This document shows positions 23,611 to 33,002 of a DNA stretch of 33,002 nucleotides, piece by piece. Both the position numbers and the translations under genes were made by a program. The stretch's first letter is position 1, and each line of letters starts with the position of its first letter. This stretch comes from an uncultured Mycoplasmatota bacterium (GTDB lineage Bacteria > Bacillota_I > Bacilli_A > RF39 > UBA660), in the NCBI GenBank assembly GCA_946494015.1, contig CAMMBL010000006.1:1-33002 (forward strand), written 5' to 3'. The notes under the pieces are model-generated. The model was given only the letters and a program-made list of their open reading frames with translations, did no database searches and was not told the DNA's origin.

Positions 23611-24848
23611 TGGTTGATTTAGATAGATTAATTAATAGTGAAGATAGATTAAATAAGTATTTAGATTATTTAATAGAGATACTAGCAAGTGATTATCATT
23701 ATAGTTTTAAAGATTTAATTGCTAAAAGATTAAAAGATGTTGTTTATATTTTTGATTCTTTCCCATCTGATAGTTACGAAGTATTAAAAAGATTAGGCTT
23801 TAATGCTAAAGAAAAGAAAGATTTATTTAATTATTATTTAGAACATAAAGATTATTTAGATAATGAAAGAATTATAGATAAAGTTATTAATAAAAAACGC
23901 GATAATTATTTAAAAGATGCATTTAATATTTCTTCATCATTTTATAAGAAAAATAGAAAGATAATTAATAGTTTAGATTATAAGTATTTTTCATCTTTTT
24001 ATGATGAATATTATGATAGGAGTGATATTAGTAAAGTTATTGATAATTATCGACGAAATTATATTAAAACTTGTAAAAAAATTGGCCTTAGTCCTTTAGT
24101 TGATCAAAAAAAGATAGATTTATTAATAGAATCATGTAATTATCTTAATGATTTTAAAAATTATAAATTATTAAATAGTACACTTTTTGGTAAGAGAATG
24201 AAAGAAAAAATAGGACTAAAATTGCAAGTTAATTCATCTTTGCAAAATAAATATTTAAGAAATTTATTAGATATTGAAGAACATACTTTAGCATTTACTA
24301 CTTGTATAAAAAATAAAACAGTAATATATTTTCCTATTTTAGCTAATTATCAAGAAAGACTTGATGTAGTTTTATTACATGAGATGATTCATGCCCTTGA
24401 AAGAGTTAACAATAATTATGGTTTAGATATTGTAAATTTAGAACAAACTACTTTTAACGAATTAAGAACGCAAAAGAAAGCTTTAGAAATTAGTAAAAAG
24501 TTAAGAAAAGATCATGTTTATATTTTTGATATGGATGATAGAAATACTAAAAGTAATATTACTTATGATAAATTTATTCCTTTAGTTTCTAATTTTTTAG
24601 AAGAAAATAAACAATTACTTGATTATGCTGCTTTAACTAATAGAATGAGTATTTTATATAAGATGTTTTCAAAAGATGATTTTGAACTATATACTTATAT
24701 TTTGGAAAATATGTATTATTTATATCAAGTAAATGGATACCAAAATATATCTTCAATTATTAAAGATAATAAAAATGAAATTTGTGAGTTAGAAAAAAGG
24801 ATGGTATTAACTAAAGCATCAGCAAAAAACATTATTAAAATATTTTGA
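23610..24848 (+). CDS. Unknown protein with an HExxH zinc-protease-like motif
   Basis: I do not recognise this 412-aa protein as a named family. Residues 1-200 are helical and rich in Tyr, Asp and Lys with no signal peptide or membrane segment. The C-terminal half contains DVVLLHEMIHALERVNNNYG, with HEMIH at 257-261, and TTFNELRTQ with E284 placed 22 residues after the second His, a layout compatible with a gluzincin-type metallopeptidase. Preceding beta-like segments (NKTVIYFPILANYQERLD) fit a zincin substrate-binding strand. The ATG overlaps the obg stop. A cytoplasmic zinc-dependent peptidase or an inactive relative is the best reading, by motif only. Confidence 0.6.
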   Translation: MVDLDRLINSEDRLNKYLDYLIEILASDYHYSFKDLIAKRLKDVVYIFDSFPSDSYEVLKRLGFNAKEKKDLFNYYLEHKDYLDNERIIDKVINKKRDNYLKDAFNISSSFYKKNRKIINSLDYKYFSSFYDEYYDRSDISKVIDNYRRNYIKTCKKIGLSPLVDQKKIDLLIESCNYLNDFKNYKLLNSTLFGKRMKEKIGLKLQVNSSLQNKYLRNLLDIEEHTLAFTTCIKNKTVIYFPILANYQERLDVVLLHEMIHALERVNNNYGLDIVNLEQTTFNELRTQKKALEISKKLRKDHVYIFDMDDRNTKSNITYDKFIPLVSNFLEENKQLLDYAALTNRMSILYKMFSKDDFELYTYILENMYYLYQVNGYQNISSIIKDNKNEICELEKRMVLTKASAKNIIKIF

Positions 24849-24891
24849 TAGGTTGTTTTACTAAGTTATTTATGATATTATTTTAACCGAG

Positions 24892-24924
24892 AATACTTAA
24901 ATTAAAGCTAAGTATTTCCTTTTT
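24892..24924 (+). terminator. Probable terminator after the HExxH gene
   Basis: The arms aatactta and taagtatt form a perfect 8-bp stem with a 9-nt loop, and are followed by tcctttttag. The T-run is interrupted, so strength is moderate. Confidence 0.5.
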
Positions 24925-24942
24925 AGATAAGGATTTGATACT

Positions 24943-25593
24943 ATGACATTAAAAATAGATGGAGAAAGTTATAATGTATCTGTTGTAAAGAAAAGTACTA
25001 CTAAAAATATTTATATAAGAGTTAAAGAAGATTTAACTATTTATATAACATGTAATACTTTAACTTCTAATAAAAGAATTATGTCTTTAATTGAAGATAA
25101 TTATGATTCTATTAGAAAAATGATAAAAAAAGTTAAGGAAAAGTTAAAATATAATAGTGAATTTTATTATTTAGGTAAGAAATATGATATTATATACACA
25201 GAATTTTGTGATCTTAAATTAGGGGAAAATAAAGTTTTTATTAGTAGAGATTTTGATTTAGATAAATGGAAGAAAAAGCAAGCTTTATCTATATTTAGTG
25301 AACGTTTAGAAAAGTGTTATCAAAATTTTTCTAGAAAGATTCCTCATCCAACTTTGAAATTAAGAAAAATGACATCAAGATGGGGTGTATGTAATATTAA
25401 AACTCATGTTATTACTTTAAATACAGAATTAATTACTAAAGATATAGGATGTCTTGATTATGTTATTTATCATGAATTAAGCCATTTAGTCGAAGCGAAT
25501 CATTCTAAGAAGTTTTGGAATGTTGTAGAAGAAAACTGTCCTGATTATAAAAAATGGCGTAAATTAACTAATAATTATGGAGATGAGGAGTAA
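24943..25593 (+). CDS. YgjP-like M48-type metallopeptidase (DUF45)
   Basis: The 216-aa protein matches the YgjP/DUF45 family: an N-terminal beta-rich part (KKSTTKNIYIRVKEDLTIYI), the MTSRWGVCN motif near residues 143-151 and the zinc motif YHELSHLVEANHSKKFW with H177, E178, H181 and H187. Family members are small WSS1/SprT-related proteases with no firmly established bacterial substrate. No signal peptide is seen, so it acts in the cytoplasm. AAGGAT lies upstream at somewhat long spacing. Its last codons overlap the Shine-Dalgarno of the next gene. Confidence 0.88.
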   Translation: MTLKIDGESYNVSVVKKSTTKNIYIRVKEDLTIYITCNTLTSNKRIMSLIEDNYDSIRKMIKKVKEKLKYNSEFYYLGKKYDIIYTEFCDLKLGENKVFISRDFDLDKWKKKQALSIFSERLEKCYQNFSRKIPHPTLKLRKMTSRWGVCNIKTHVITLNTELITKDIGCLDYVIYHELSHLVEANHSKKFWNVVEENCPDYKKWRKLTNNYGDEE

Positions 25594-25594
25594 T

Positions 25595-26335
25595 ATGGTT
25601 ATAACTAGTTTAGATAATGAGAAAGTAAAATATTATTATAAATTACAAAAGAAAAAGTATCGTGATCTTAAAGGGCAATTTATTGTAGAAGGGGAGCACT
25701 TAATATTAGAAGCATATAAAACAGGAATTTTAAAAGAAGTTTTAATAGAAGAAGGTCTTGTTTTACCAATAGATGTAGAACAAATTGAAGTAACTAGGGA
25801 AATTTTAAAAAAAATAACAACTTTAAATTCTCCTCCTAAAATGATTGGTTTATGTGAGAAAATAATTGATACTACAATTGGTAAAAGAATACTTATTGTG
25901 GATGAAGTTCAAGATCCTGGCAATATAGGAACAATTATTAGAAGTGCTGTTGCCTTTAATATTGATACTATTGTAATAGGAGATAATACTGTTGATATTT
26001 ATTCTCCTAAAGTTGTAAGAGCGACTCAAGGAATGTTGTTTCATGTACCAATAGTTTTTTATTCAATTGATAAATTAATTCCTATTTTAAAAAAAATTAA
26101 AATACCAGTATTGGCAACAAATGTTAAATATGGTGAAGAAGTAAAAAACTTAACTAAGGAAGAAAAAAAAGTTTTTGCCCTTATTATTGGTAATGAAGGT
26201 AGTGGGGTTAATCCTAAATATTTAGAGATGAGTGATAAGTTTATCTATATACCGATGAATGATGTAGTAGAAAGTTTAAATGTCGCTGTTGCAACTAGTA
26301 TAATACTTTATGAAATGGATCAAGATAATGACTAA
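25595..26335 (+). CDS. SpoU/TrmH-family RNA 2'-O-methyltransferase
   Basis: The protein (246 aa from ATG 25595) has the N-terminal RNA-binding part (KYYYKLQKKKYRDLKGQFIVEGEHLILEA) and the SPOUT knot motifs: DEVQDPGNIGTIIRSAVAFNIDTIVIG, IIGNEGSGVNP and IPMNDVVESLNVAVATSIILYE. These proteins methylate ribose 2'-O positions in 23S rRNA or tRNA; which target applies here is unclear. The track's ATG at 25577 is replaced by 25595, because GAGGAG (25585-25590) sits 4 nt upstream of it. Confidence 0.92.
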   Translation: MVITSLDNEKVKYYYKLQKKKYRDLKGQFIVEGEHLILEAYKTGILKEVLIEEGLVLPIDVEQIEVTREILKKITTLNSPPKMIGLCEKIIDTTIGKRILIVDEVQDPGNIGTIIRSAVAFNIDTIVIGDNTVDIYSPKVVRATQGMLFHVPIVFYSIDKLIPILKKIKIPVLATNVKYGEEVKNLTKEEKKVFALIIGNEGSGVNPKYLEMSDKFIYIPMNDVVESLNVAVATSIILYEMDQDND

Positions 26336-26807
26336 AATATATATAGGTAGAATTGTTAATACTCATGGTATTAAAGGTGAACTTAGAATAAAAAGTGATT
26401 TAACTACTACTCAGAAAAAAGAAATATTTAAAATAGGGAGTAATTTAGTAATTGATGATAAATTATACTTGATAACTAGTTATAGAACTCATAAAGATTA
26501 TGATATGGTTACTTTTAGAGGCTTTAATAATATAAATGATGTTTTATTTTTAAAGAGTAAAAAAGTTTATAAACTTAAAGAGGAGATAAATCTTTGTGAT
26601 GATGATATTTTAGATAGTGAACTTGTTACTTATAAAGTTAGAACTATAGATAATTTAGAAGGGAAAATTATTGATATAGAAAAAACAGGTATTAATTATA
26701 AGATAATTAGAGTATTAATAAATAATAAAGAAATATTAATACCATATCATAAAGATTTTATAAAAATAAATAGTGAAAAAAAAGAAGTTTTAGTTAGAAT
26801 TCCTTAG
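26328..26807 (+). CDS. rimM: Ribosome maturation factor RimM
   Basis: RimM binds S19 and helps the 30S head mature. The product (159 aa from ATG 26328) starts TKIYIGRIVNTHGIKGELRIKSD, the conserved N-terminal barrel, and ends with a PRC-barrel domain (YKVRTIDNLEGKIIDIEKTG... ILIPYHKDFIKI). The start overlaps the methyltransferase stop by 8 bases; the track start at 26310 lies further inside that gene. rpsP, which usually precedes rimM, is absent. Confidence 0.94.
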   Translation: MTKIYIGRIVNTHGIKGELRIKSDLTTTQKKEIFKIGSNLVIDDKLYLITSYRTHKDYDMVTFRGFNNINDVLFLKSKKVYKLKEEINLCDDDILDSELVTYKVRTIDNLEGKIIDIEKTGINYKIIRVLINNKEILIPYHKDFIKINSEKKEVLVRIP

Positions 26808-26817
26808 GAGGTTTATA

Positions 26818-27498
26818 ATGAAAATAGATGTATTAACTTTGTTTCCTGATATGTTTAATAGTGTTTTTAGTGAATCTATTATTAAAAGAGCATTAGATAA
26901 AAAAATAGTAGAGATTAATATTCATAATATTAGAACTTATAGTAATGATCCTCATAAAAAGACAGATGATACTCCATATGGAGGAGGAGCTGGAATGGTT
27001 TTAATGTGTCAACCTATTTTTGATGCTGTTAAAAGTTTAAAAAAAGATAATACTAAAGTAATATTATTAACACCTAGTGGTAAGTTATATAATCAAGCTG
27101 TTGCTATAGATTTATCAGGTGAAAAACATTTAATTATTATTTGTGGTCACTATGAAGGATTTGATGAGAGAATTAAAACGATTTGTGATATGGAAATATC
27201 TATTGGTGATTATATATTGACTGGTGGAGAAATACCAGCGATGGTTTTAATTGATTCTATTACGAGATTATTAGATGGTGTTATAAGAAAAGAAAGTTAT
27301 CAAAATGAATCATTTGCTAATAATATGTTAGATTATCCAACTTACACAAAACCAAGAATTTATGAGAATTTAGAAGTTCCTTCAGTTTTAGTTAGTGGTG
27401 ATCATGAGAAAATTAGAAAATGGCGCGAGGAAAAACAATTAGAGATAACAAAAAAGAATAGACCGGATTTATTAAAAGGAGATGATTCTTTTGAATAA
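26818..27498 (+). CDS. trmD: tRNA (guanine-37-N1)-methyltransferase TrmD
   Basis: TrmD methylates N1 of G37 in tRNAs with G36 and prevents +1 frameshifting. The 226-aa product has the SPOUT knot motifs PYGGGAGMVLMCQPIFDAV, LIIICGHYEGFDERI and SIGDYILTGGEIPAMVLIDSI and the C-terminal SGDHEKIRKWREEKQLEIT. An AGGAGG precedes the start. Overlap by 8 bases with the following gene shows continued coupling; rplS, the common neighbour, is missing. Confidence 0.97.
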   Translation: MKIDVLTLFPDMFNSVFSESIIKRALDKKIVEINIHNIRTYSNDPHKKTDDTPYGGGAGMVLMCQPIFDAVKSLKKDNTKVILLTPSGKLYNQAVAIDLSGEKHLIIICGHYEGFDERIKTICDMEISIGDYILTGGEIPAMVLIDSITRLLDGVIRKESYQNESFANNMLDYPTYTKPRIYENLEVPSVLVSGDHEKIRKWREEKQLEITKKNRPDLLKGDDSFE

Positions 27499-27901
27499 TT
27501 ATTTAAAAGTAGAGAAAAGCTTTGGTTATGTTGGATGTTTACCTTTAGGTAAAGAGCTTATTATTAATCTTCAAAATAATAAATTATATATTTATAATTT
27601 AGATATACAAAAAGTTTTTATTAGTAACAAAGTTTATAAAAAATATTTAAAATTATTAAAATTAGTAAACTTTTATTTAGATAGTGAAGATGATACTGGT
27701 ACTGCTTATCAAGAAGCTTTAAACGAAATAGAAAGGTTTAGGCAGCTTGTTAAAAATAAATATAGAGCTTATCTTTTAGATAATGTCTTAAAAGAGATGT
27801 CTTTGGGTTTAGTATGTAAGGTTAATGAGACTAAAAGAAGATTAATGATACTAAATATTAAAAGTTATAATTATATTAATGAAAATAAACATAGTAAATA
27901 A
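27491..27901 (+). CDS. Small conserved-looking protein of unknown function after trmD
   Basis: This 136-aa product (MNNYLKVEKSFGYVGCLPLGKELIINLQNNKLYIYNLDIQ...) has a short beta-rich N-terminus and a helical C-terminal two-thirds, with no membrane segment or recognised motif. The track starts at ATG 27482, directly against the AAAGGAG Shine-Dalgarno; the TTG at 27491 has 9-nt spacing and is more likely. It overlaps the trmD stop. Codon use resembles its neighbours, so it is likely a true gene of this lineage. Function unknown. Confidence 0.7.
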   Translation: MNNYLKVEKSFGYVGCLPLGKELIINLQNNKLYIYNLDIQKVFISNKVYKKYLKLLKLVNFYLDSEDDTGTAYQEALNEIERFRQLVKNKYRAYLLDNVLKEMSLGLVCKVNETKRRLMILNIKSYNYINENKHSK

Positions 27902-27905
27902 AAAC

Positions 27906-27934
27906 TTTACTAAATTAGAGATTTATGCTATTAT
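27906..27934 (+). promoter_or_regulatory. Promoter of the Gre-like gene and tgt
   Basis: TTTACT (27906-27911), a 17-bp spacer and an extended -10 TGCTATTAT (27926-27934). Confidence 0.7.
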
Positions 27935-27961
27935 ATCATCATTATTGAAGGGGGAATTGTA

Positions 27962-30453
<2,492 letters not shown>

Positions 30454-30458
30454 ATATC

Positions 30459-30487
30459 TTGACTTTTAATAGGAGGTTTACTATAAT
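30459..30487 (+). promoter_or_regulatory. Promoter of the perR-hydrogenase operon
   Basis: TTGACT (30459-30464), 17-bp spacer and TATAAT (30482-30487): the promoter closest to consensus in the window. Confidence 0.85.
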
Positions 30488-30492
30488 TTAAG

Positions 30493-30507
30493 TGATAATA
30501 ATTATCA
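30493..30507. promoter_or_regulatory. Perfect 7-1-7 Fur/PerR operator
   Basis: TGATAAT-A-ATTATCA is an exact inverted repeat equal to the classical 7-1-7 Fur-family consensus. It lies 5 bases after the -10 box, over the transcription start, and before the Fur-family gene, so autorepression is expected. Confidence 0.9.
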
Positions 30508-30520
30508 ATAAGGTGAAAAG

Positions 30521-30889
30521 ATGGAACGTAAAACAAGACAAAGAGAATTGATATTAGAGATTATAAAGAGGTGTTATACGCATCCTACTATTAAAGAACT
30601 TTATAGTTTAGTAAATAATAAATATCCTGATATTGGACAAGCGACAGTTTATCGAACTGTTAATAAGTTAGTTAATGATGATATTATTAAGAGAATTGAT
30701 TGTCCTGATGGTATTCATTATGATTATAGAAAAGATCATTATCATTTTTATTGTCTTAATTGTAATAATATTACTGATGTCTTTTTAGAAAAAGATTTAG
30801 TTGATAAATTATTATTATCTTCTAATTTAGAGGATGTTAAGCATATTAACTTGGTTTTTGAAGGAATATGTAGTAAATGTAAGAAGTAG
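30521..30889 (+). CDS. perR: Fur-family regulator, PerR-type
   Basis: The 122-aa protein has the Fur winged helix (THPTIKELYSLVNNKYPDIGQATVYRTVNKLVNDDIIKRI) and a dimerisation domain with the structural Cys4 zinc site (C78-x2-C81 and C117-x2-C120). The regulatory metal residues correspond to those of B. subtilis PerR: H21, D68, H73, H75 and D86. Asp at the D68 and D86 positions is PerR-like, whereas Fur has Glu at equivalent places. PerR senses peroxide by iron-catalysed histidine oxidation. Its neighbours (hydrogenase, rubrerythrin) fit peroxide control. The operator itself is closer to the Fur consensus, so an iron-sensing role is not excluded. Confidence 0.87.
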   Translation: MERKTRQRELILEIIKRCYTHPTIKELYSLVNNKYPDIGQATVYRTVNKLVNDDIIKRIDCPDGIHYDYRKDHYHFYCLNCNNITDVFLEKDLVDKLLLSSNLEDVKHINLVFEGICSKCKK

Positions 30890-30897
30890 GTGTTTTA

Positions 30898-32202
30898 ATG
30901 AATTTAGATAAAGCAGTTAGAATTGATGAAGATAATGTAGCGATAAAAAGAGTTAAGGAAATGTGTATTAACTGTGGTAGATGTAAAACTATTTGTGAGG
31001 ATATTGTAGGTATTCATTATGATGAAAAATGTAAGGAAGCGGTATGTTTACATTGTGGTGAATGTATATTAAATTGTCCTGTAGGAGCTTTAGTTCCTAA
31101 GTATGATTATCGAAAAATTTTAGATTATTTACATGATACAGAAAAAATTGTTACTATTTCTATTGCTCCTGCTGTTAGATCATCAATTGGTGAAGGCTTT
31201 GGCTTAGAACCCGGAACTTTTTTAGAAAAACAGTTAGTAGGTGCTTTAAAAGATGTGGGTTTTGATTATGTTTTTGATGTAACTTTTGGTGCTGATATGA
31301 CAGTTATGGAAGAAGCTAGTGAGTTAGTAGATAGATTAAAAACTAAAAAGGGTCTTCCTATGTTTACATCATGTTGTCCATCTTGGGTTAAATATTTAGA
31401 AATATATCATCCTACTATTAAAGAACATTTATCAACTGTAAAAAGTCCTATTGGCATTCAAAGCTCAGTTTTGAATACTTACTTTTTAAAAATGATGAAT
31501 ATTCCTAAAGAAAAGCTTGTTAATGTTGTTGTAGTTCCTTGTACTGCGAAAAAATTTGAAATTAGAAGGACGGAATTAGGTATGGATTTTGCTATTACAA
31601 CAAGTGAATTAGTTTTATTGTTAAAAGAAAGCAAAATTGATTTAACTAAAGCGAGGGAAGAAGAATTTTCCGCTCTTTTAGGTAAAGGAAGTGGTTCAGG
31701 AGTTATTTTTGGAAGAAGTGGTGGAGTTATGGAAGCTACTCTTAGGTGTGCTAATTATTTATTAACTGGAAAAGATAAAATAACTTCGTTTTTAACTCTT
31801 GAAGAAAATCAAAAAAGTGATAAAATAAAAAAGGCTATAGTTAATATTGGTTCATTTACTTTAAGAGTTGCATCTGTTAGAGGAATGATAGGTGTAGAAG
31901 AAATATTAAAAGATTTAAAAGATTATGATTTTATTGAAGTAATGAACTGTAAAGAAGGATGTGTGTCTGGAGGAGGACAGGTCTTAACAGCGATTTCTAA
32001 ACAAGATGAAATTAATTTAGCTAGAGCCAAAGCTTTAGAACTTGATGATTTAAATAGTAAAATTAGATTTTGTTATAAAAATCCTGATGTTATAAATATT
32101 TATAAAACATATTTTAATTATCCAAATAGTCCTAAAGCAAAGAAACTTCTACATACTAATTTTAAAGATAGAAGTAGTATATTAAGAGAGAAATCTCTTT
32201 AA
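30898..32202 (+). CDS. [FeFe] hydrogenase, compact two-cluster form
   Basis: The 434-aa enzyme has two ferredoxin-like 4Fe-4S sites (C23, C26, C29, C33 and C50, C53, C56, C60), then the H-cluster domain. L1 is TSCCPSW (C159, C160), L2 is VPCTAKKFE (C215, E221) and L3 is EVMNCKEGCVSGGGQ (C351, C355). All four cluster cysteines and the putative proton-relay Cys in L1 are present; L3 differs from the common EVMACPGGCxGGGGQP. SIAPAVR, TFGADMTVMEEA and SGVIFGRSGGVMEATLR are further family marks. It would couple ferredoxin to H2. The maturases HydEFG are outside the window. It is co-transcribed with perR (8-base gap) and probably with rubrerythrin. Confidence 0.93.
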   Translation: MNLDKAVRIDEDNVAIKRVKEMCINCGRCKTICEDIVGIHYDEKCKEAVCLHCGECILNCPVGALVPKYDYRKILDYLHDTEKIVTISIAPAVRSSIGEGFGLEPGTFLEKQLVGALKDVGFDYVFDVTFGADMTVMEEASELVDRLKTKKGLPMFTSCCPSWVKYLEIYHPTIKEHLSTVKSPIGIQSSVLNTYFLKMMNIPKEKLVNVVVVPCTAKKFEIRRTELGMDFAITTSELVLLLKESKIDLTKAREEEFSALLGKGSGSGVIFGRSGGVMEATLRCANYLLTGKDKITSFLTLEENQKSDKIKKAIVNIGSFTLRVASVRGMIGVEEILKDLKDYDFIEVMNCKEGCVSGGGQVLTAISKQDEINLARAKALELDDLNSKIRFCYKNPDVINIYKTYFNYPNSPKAKKLLHTNFKDRSSILREKSL

Positions 32203-32235
32203 TATAAATAAAATAAATAGAAAGAAGGTATTTAA

Positions 32236-32778
32236 ATGGAATTAAAAGGTTCAAAAACTGAACAAAATTTAATGACTGCTTTTGCTGGTGAAAGTCAAGC
32301 TCGTAATAAATATACTTATTACGCTTCTAAAGCTAGAAAAGATGGTTATGAACAAATAGCAGCTATTTTTGAAGAAACTGCTAATAATGAAAAGGAACAT
32401 GCTAAGTTATGGTTTAAAGAATTACACGGTGGTGATATTCCTGATACTATGACTAATTTAGAAGATGCTGCTGCTGGTGAAAACTATGAGTGGACTGATA
32501 TGTATAAAGGTTTTGCTGAAACAGCTCGTGAAGAAGGGTTTGATCGTCTTGCTTATCTTTTTGAAAGTGTAGCAAAGATTGAAAAAGAACATGAAGAAAG
32601 ATATTTAACACTTTTAAAAAATGTTAAAGATGATAGAGTATTCCATAAAGATGGTGATAAAATTTGGATTTGCCGTAATTGTGGACATGTATATGTTGGT
32701 AAAGATGCTCTTGATGTATGTCCAGTTTGTAATCATCCAAGAAGCTTTATGGAAGTTAGAGCAACTAATTACGAATAA
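32236..32778 (+). CDS. rbr: Rubrerythrin
   Basis: Rubrerythrin reduces hydrogen peroxide to water in anaerobes. The 180-aa protein has the N-terminal diiron four-helix bundle with its carboxylate/His motifs ([47 protein letters not shown]) and a C-terminal rubredoxin domain ([29 protein letters not shown], two CxxC pairs). It starts 33 bases after the hydrogenase stop, with AGAAGG upstream and no separate promoter visible, so PerR control through the operon promoter is likely. Confidence 0.97.
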   Translation: MELKGSKTEQNLMTAFAGESQARNKYTYYASKARKDGYEQIAAIFEETANNEKEHAKLWFKELHGGDIPDTMTNLEDAAAGENYEWTDMYKGFAETAREEGFDRLAYLFESVAKIEKEHEERYLTLLKNVKDDRVFHKDGDKIWICRNCGHVYVGKDALDVCPVCNHPRSFMEVRATNYE

Positions 32779-32792
32779 AATGTTAAATTATA

Positions 32793-32822
32793 GGGAGTTA
32801 TTTATATATAACTTCTTTTTTT
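32793..32822 (+). terminator. Rubrerythrin terminator
   Basis: The arms ggagttat and ataacttc (one G-U) with loop ttatat are followed by T7. Confidence 0.85.
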
Positions 32823-32899
32823 AGTTATTATATAGACTAATATGTCTAAATATGTTAACATAAAGTTATAAGAAGATAGGAGAAAGGAGTAGGTAAAAG

Positions 32900-32947
32900 A
32901 TGATAGATATCCGTTTACAAATAGTTACCTGGGGGGGGGTCATTTAG
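32900..32947 (+). CDS. Short ORF with a G9 tract (possible start of a frameshifted gene)
   Basis: After aggagaaaggagtaggt, a strong purine-rich ribosome site, an ATG begins MIDIRLQIVTWGGVI and stops at 32945-32947. Codons 11-14 contain nine consecutive G (32931-32939). With one G fewer the frame would run on as ...WGGSFSHNLVPFFYYEIRAG before stopping. The product is not recognised. A phase-variable or leader peptide, a pseudogene, or a sequencing error are all possible. Confidence 0.3.
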   Translation: MIDIRLQIVTWGGVI

Positions 32948-33002
32948 CCATAATCTAGTCCCTTTCTTTTACTATGAAATAAGAGCAGGATAGATATATT
33001 CT

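Noticed and set aside
25850-26044. 64-aa reverse ORF within the SpoU methyltransferase gene
   Set aside because: Antisense shadow of a conserved gene.
32181-32203. Inverted repeat attaagagagaaatctctttaat at the hydrogenase stop
   Set aside because: Short stem with a bulge and no following T-run; rubrerythrin follows at 33 bases without its own promoter, so read-through is more likely than termination.
32621-32824. 67-aa ORF overlapping the rubrerythrin 3' end
   Set aside because: Out-of-frame shadow of the rubredoxin domain that runs into the terminator.

Overview
The window is AT-rich (roughly a quarter to 30% G+C by eye), gene-dense, and coded entirely on the + strand apart from one decayed transposase. 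TGA is used as a stop (for example mraZ, ftsK and the Gre-like gene end in TGA) and Trp is TGG, so this is genetic code 11 and not a Mycoplasma-type code. The gene content points to an uncultured, anaerobic, probably gut-associated Bacilli/Mollicutes-like lineage such as the RF39 group: Firmicutes-type uvrC, mutL, ftsK/spoIIIE, greA, mraZ and obg, together with a two-cluster [FeFe] hydrogenase, rubrerythrin, desulfoferrodoxin and a PerR-type regulator. The lineage is an inference; no rRNA is present to prove it.

Layout. 1-1121: C-terminal part of a modular surface-type protein with two 'YWLLTP...GVRP.NLKS' modules. 1105-2363: an IS remnant bounded by 9-bp inverted repeats and carrying a broken reverse-strand transposase; its end supplies the stop codon of the first gene. 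2504-7413: repair and tRNA operon uvrC - prepilin-like gene - mutL - miaA. 7464-8072: divergent Fe/Mn superoxide dismutase. 8073-8749: non-coding and decayed DNA, including a YhcG/DUF1016-like pseudogene. 8750-9706: CaCA antiporter. 9970-12225: FtsK/SpoIIIE. 12400-13314: a stand-alone winged-helix + TIR/deoxyribosyltransferase-like protein with its own promoter, terminator and upstream phased repeats. 13388-17168: two U32 proteins (TrhP/YrrN-YrrO type) around a HAM1-type NTP pyrophosphatase, then an HD-domain dNTPase. 17227-18228: desulfoferrodoxin, then greA. 18386-22259: start of the division/cell-wall cluster (MraZ boxes, mraZ, rsmH, ftsL, PASTA-PBP), cut off before mraY/murD. 22339-27901: obg, an unknown HExxH protein, a YgjP-type metalloprotease, a SpoU methyltransferase, rimM, trmD and an unknown small gene. 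27962-30435: an unusual protein with three Gre C-terminal-like domains, then tgt. 30459-32822: PerR-type regulator behind a perfect 7-1-7 operator, [FeFe] hydrogenase and rubrerythrin. 32823-33002: AT-rich tail with a short ORF containing a run of nine G.

How the genes fit together. Most are housekeeping: repair, tRNA and rRNA modification, ribosome maturation, division. An oxygen-defence theme recurs: superoxide dismutase, superoxide reductase, rubrerythrin and hydrogenase, with a PerR-type repressor whose operator lies just downstream of its own -10 box and a PerR-box-like sequence inside the desulfoferrodoxin promoter. The least explained items are the modular protein with compositionally odd loops, the HTH-TIR-like gene, the triple Gre-C protein, the post-obg HExxH protein and the G9 tract. 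Several start codons in the ORF track were moved downstream because the proposed starts fall inside promoters, operators or Shine-Dalgarno sequences.
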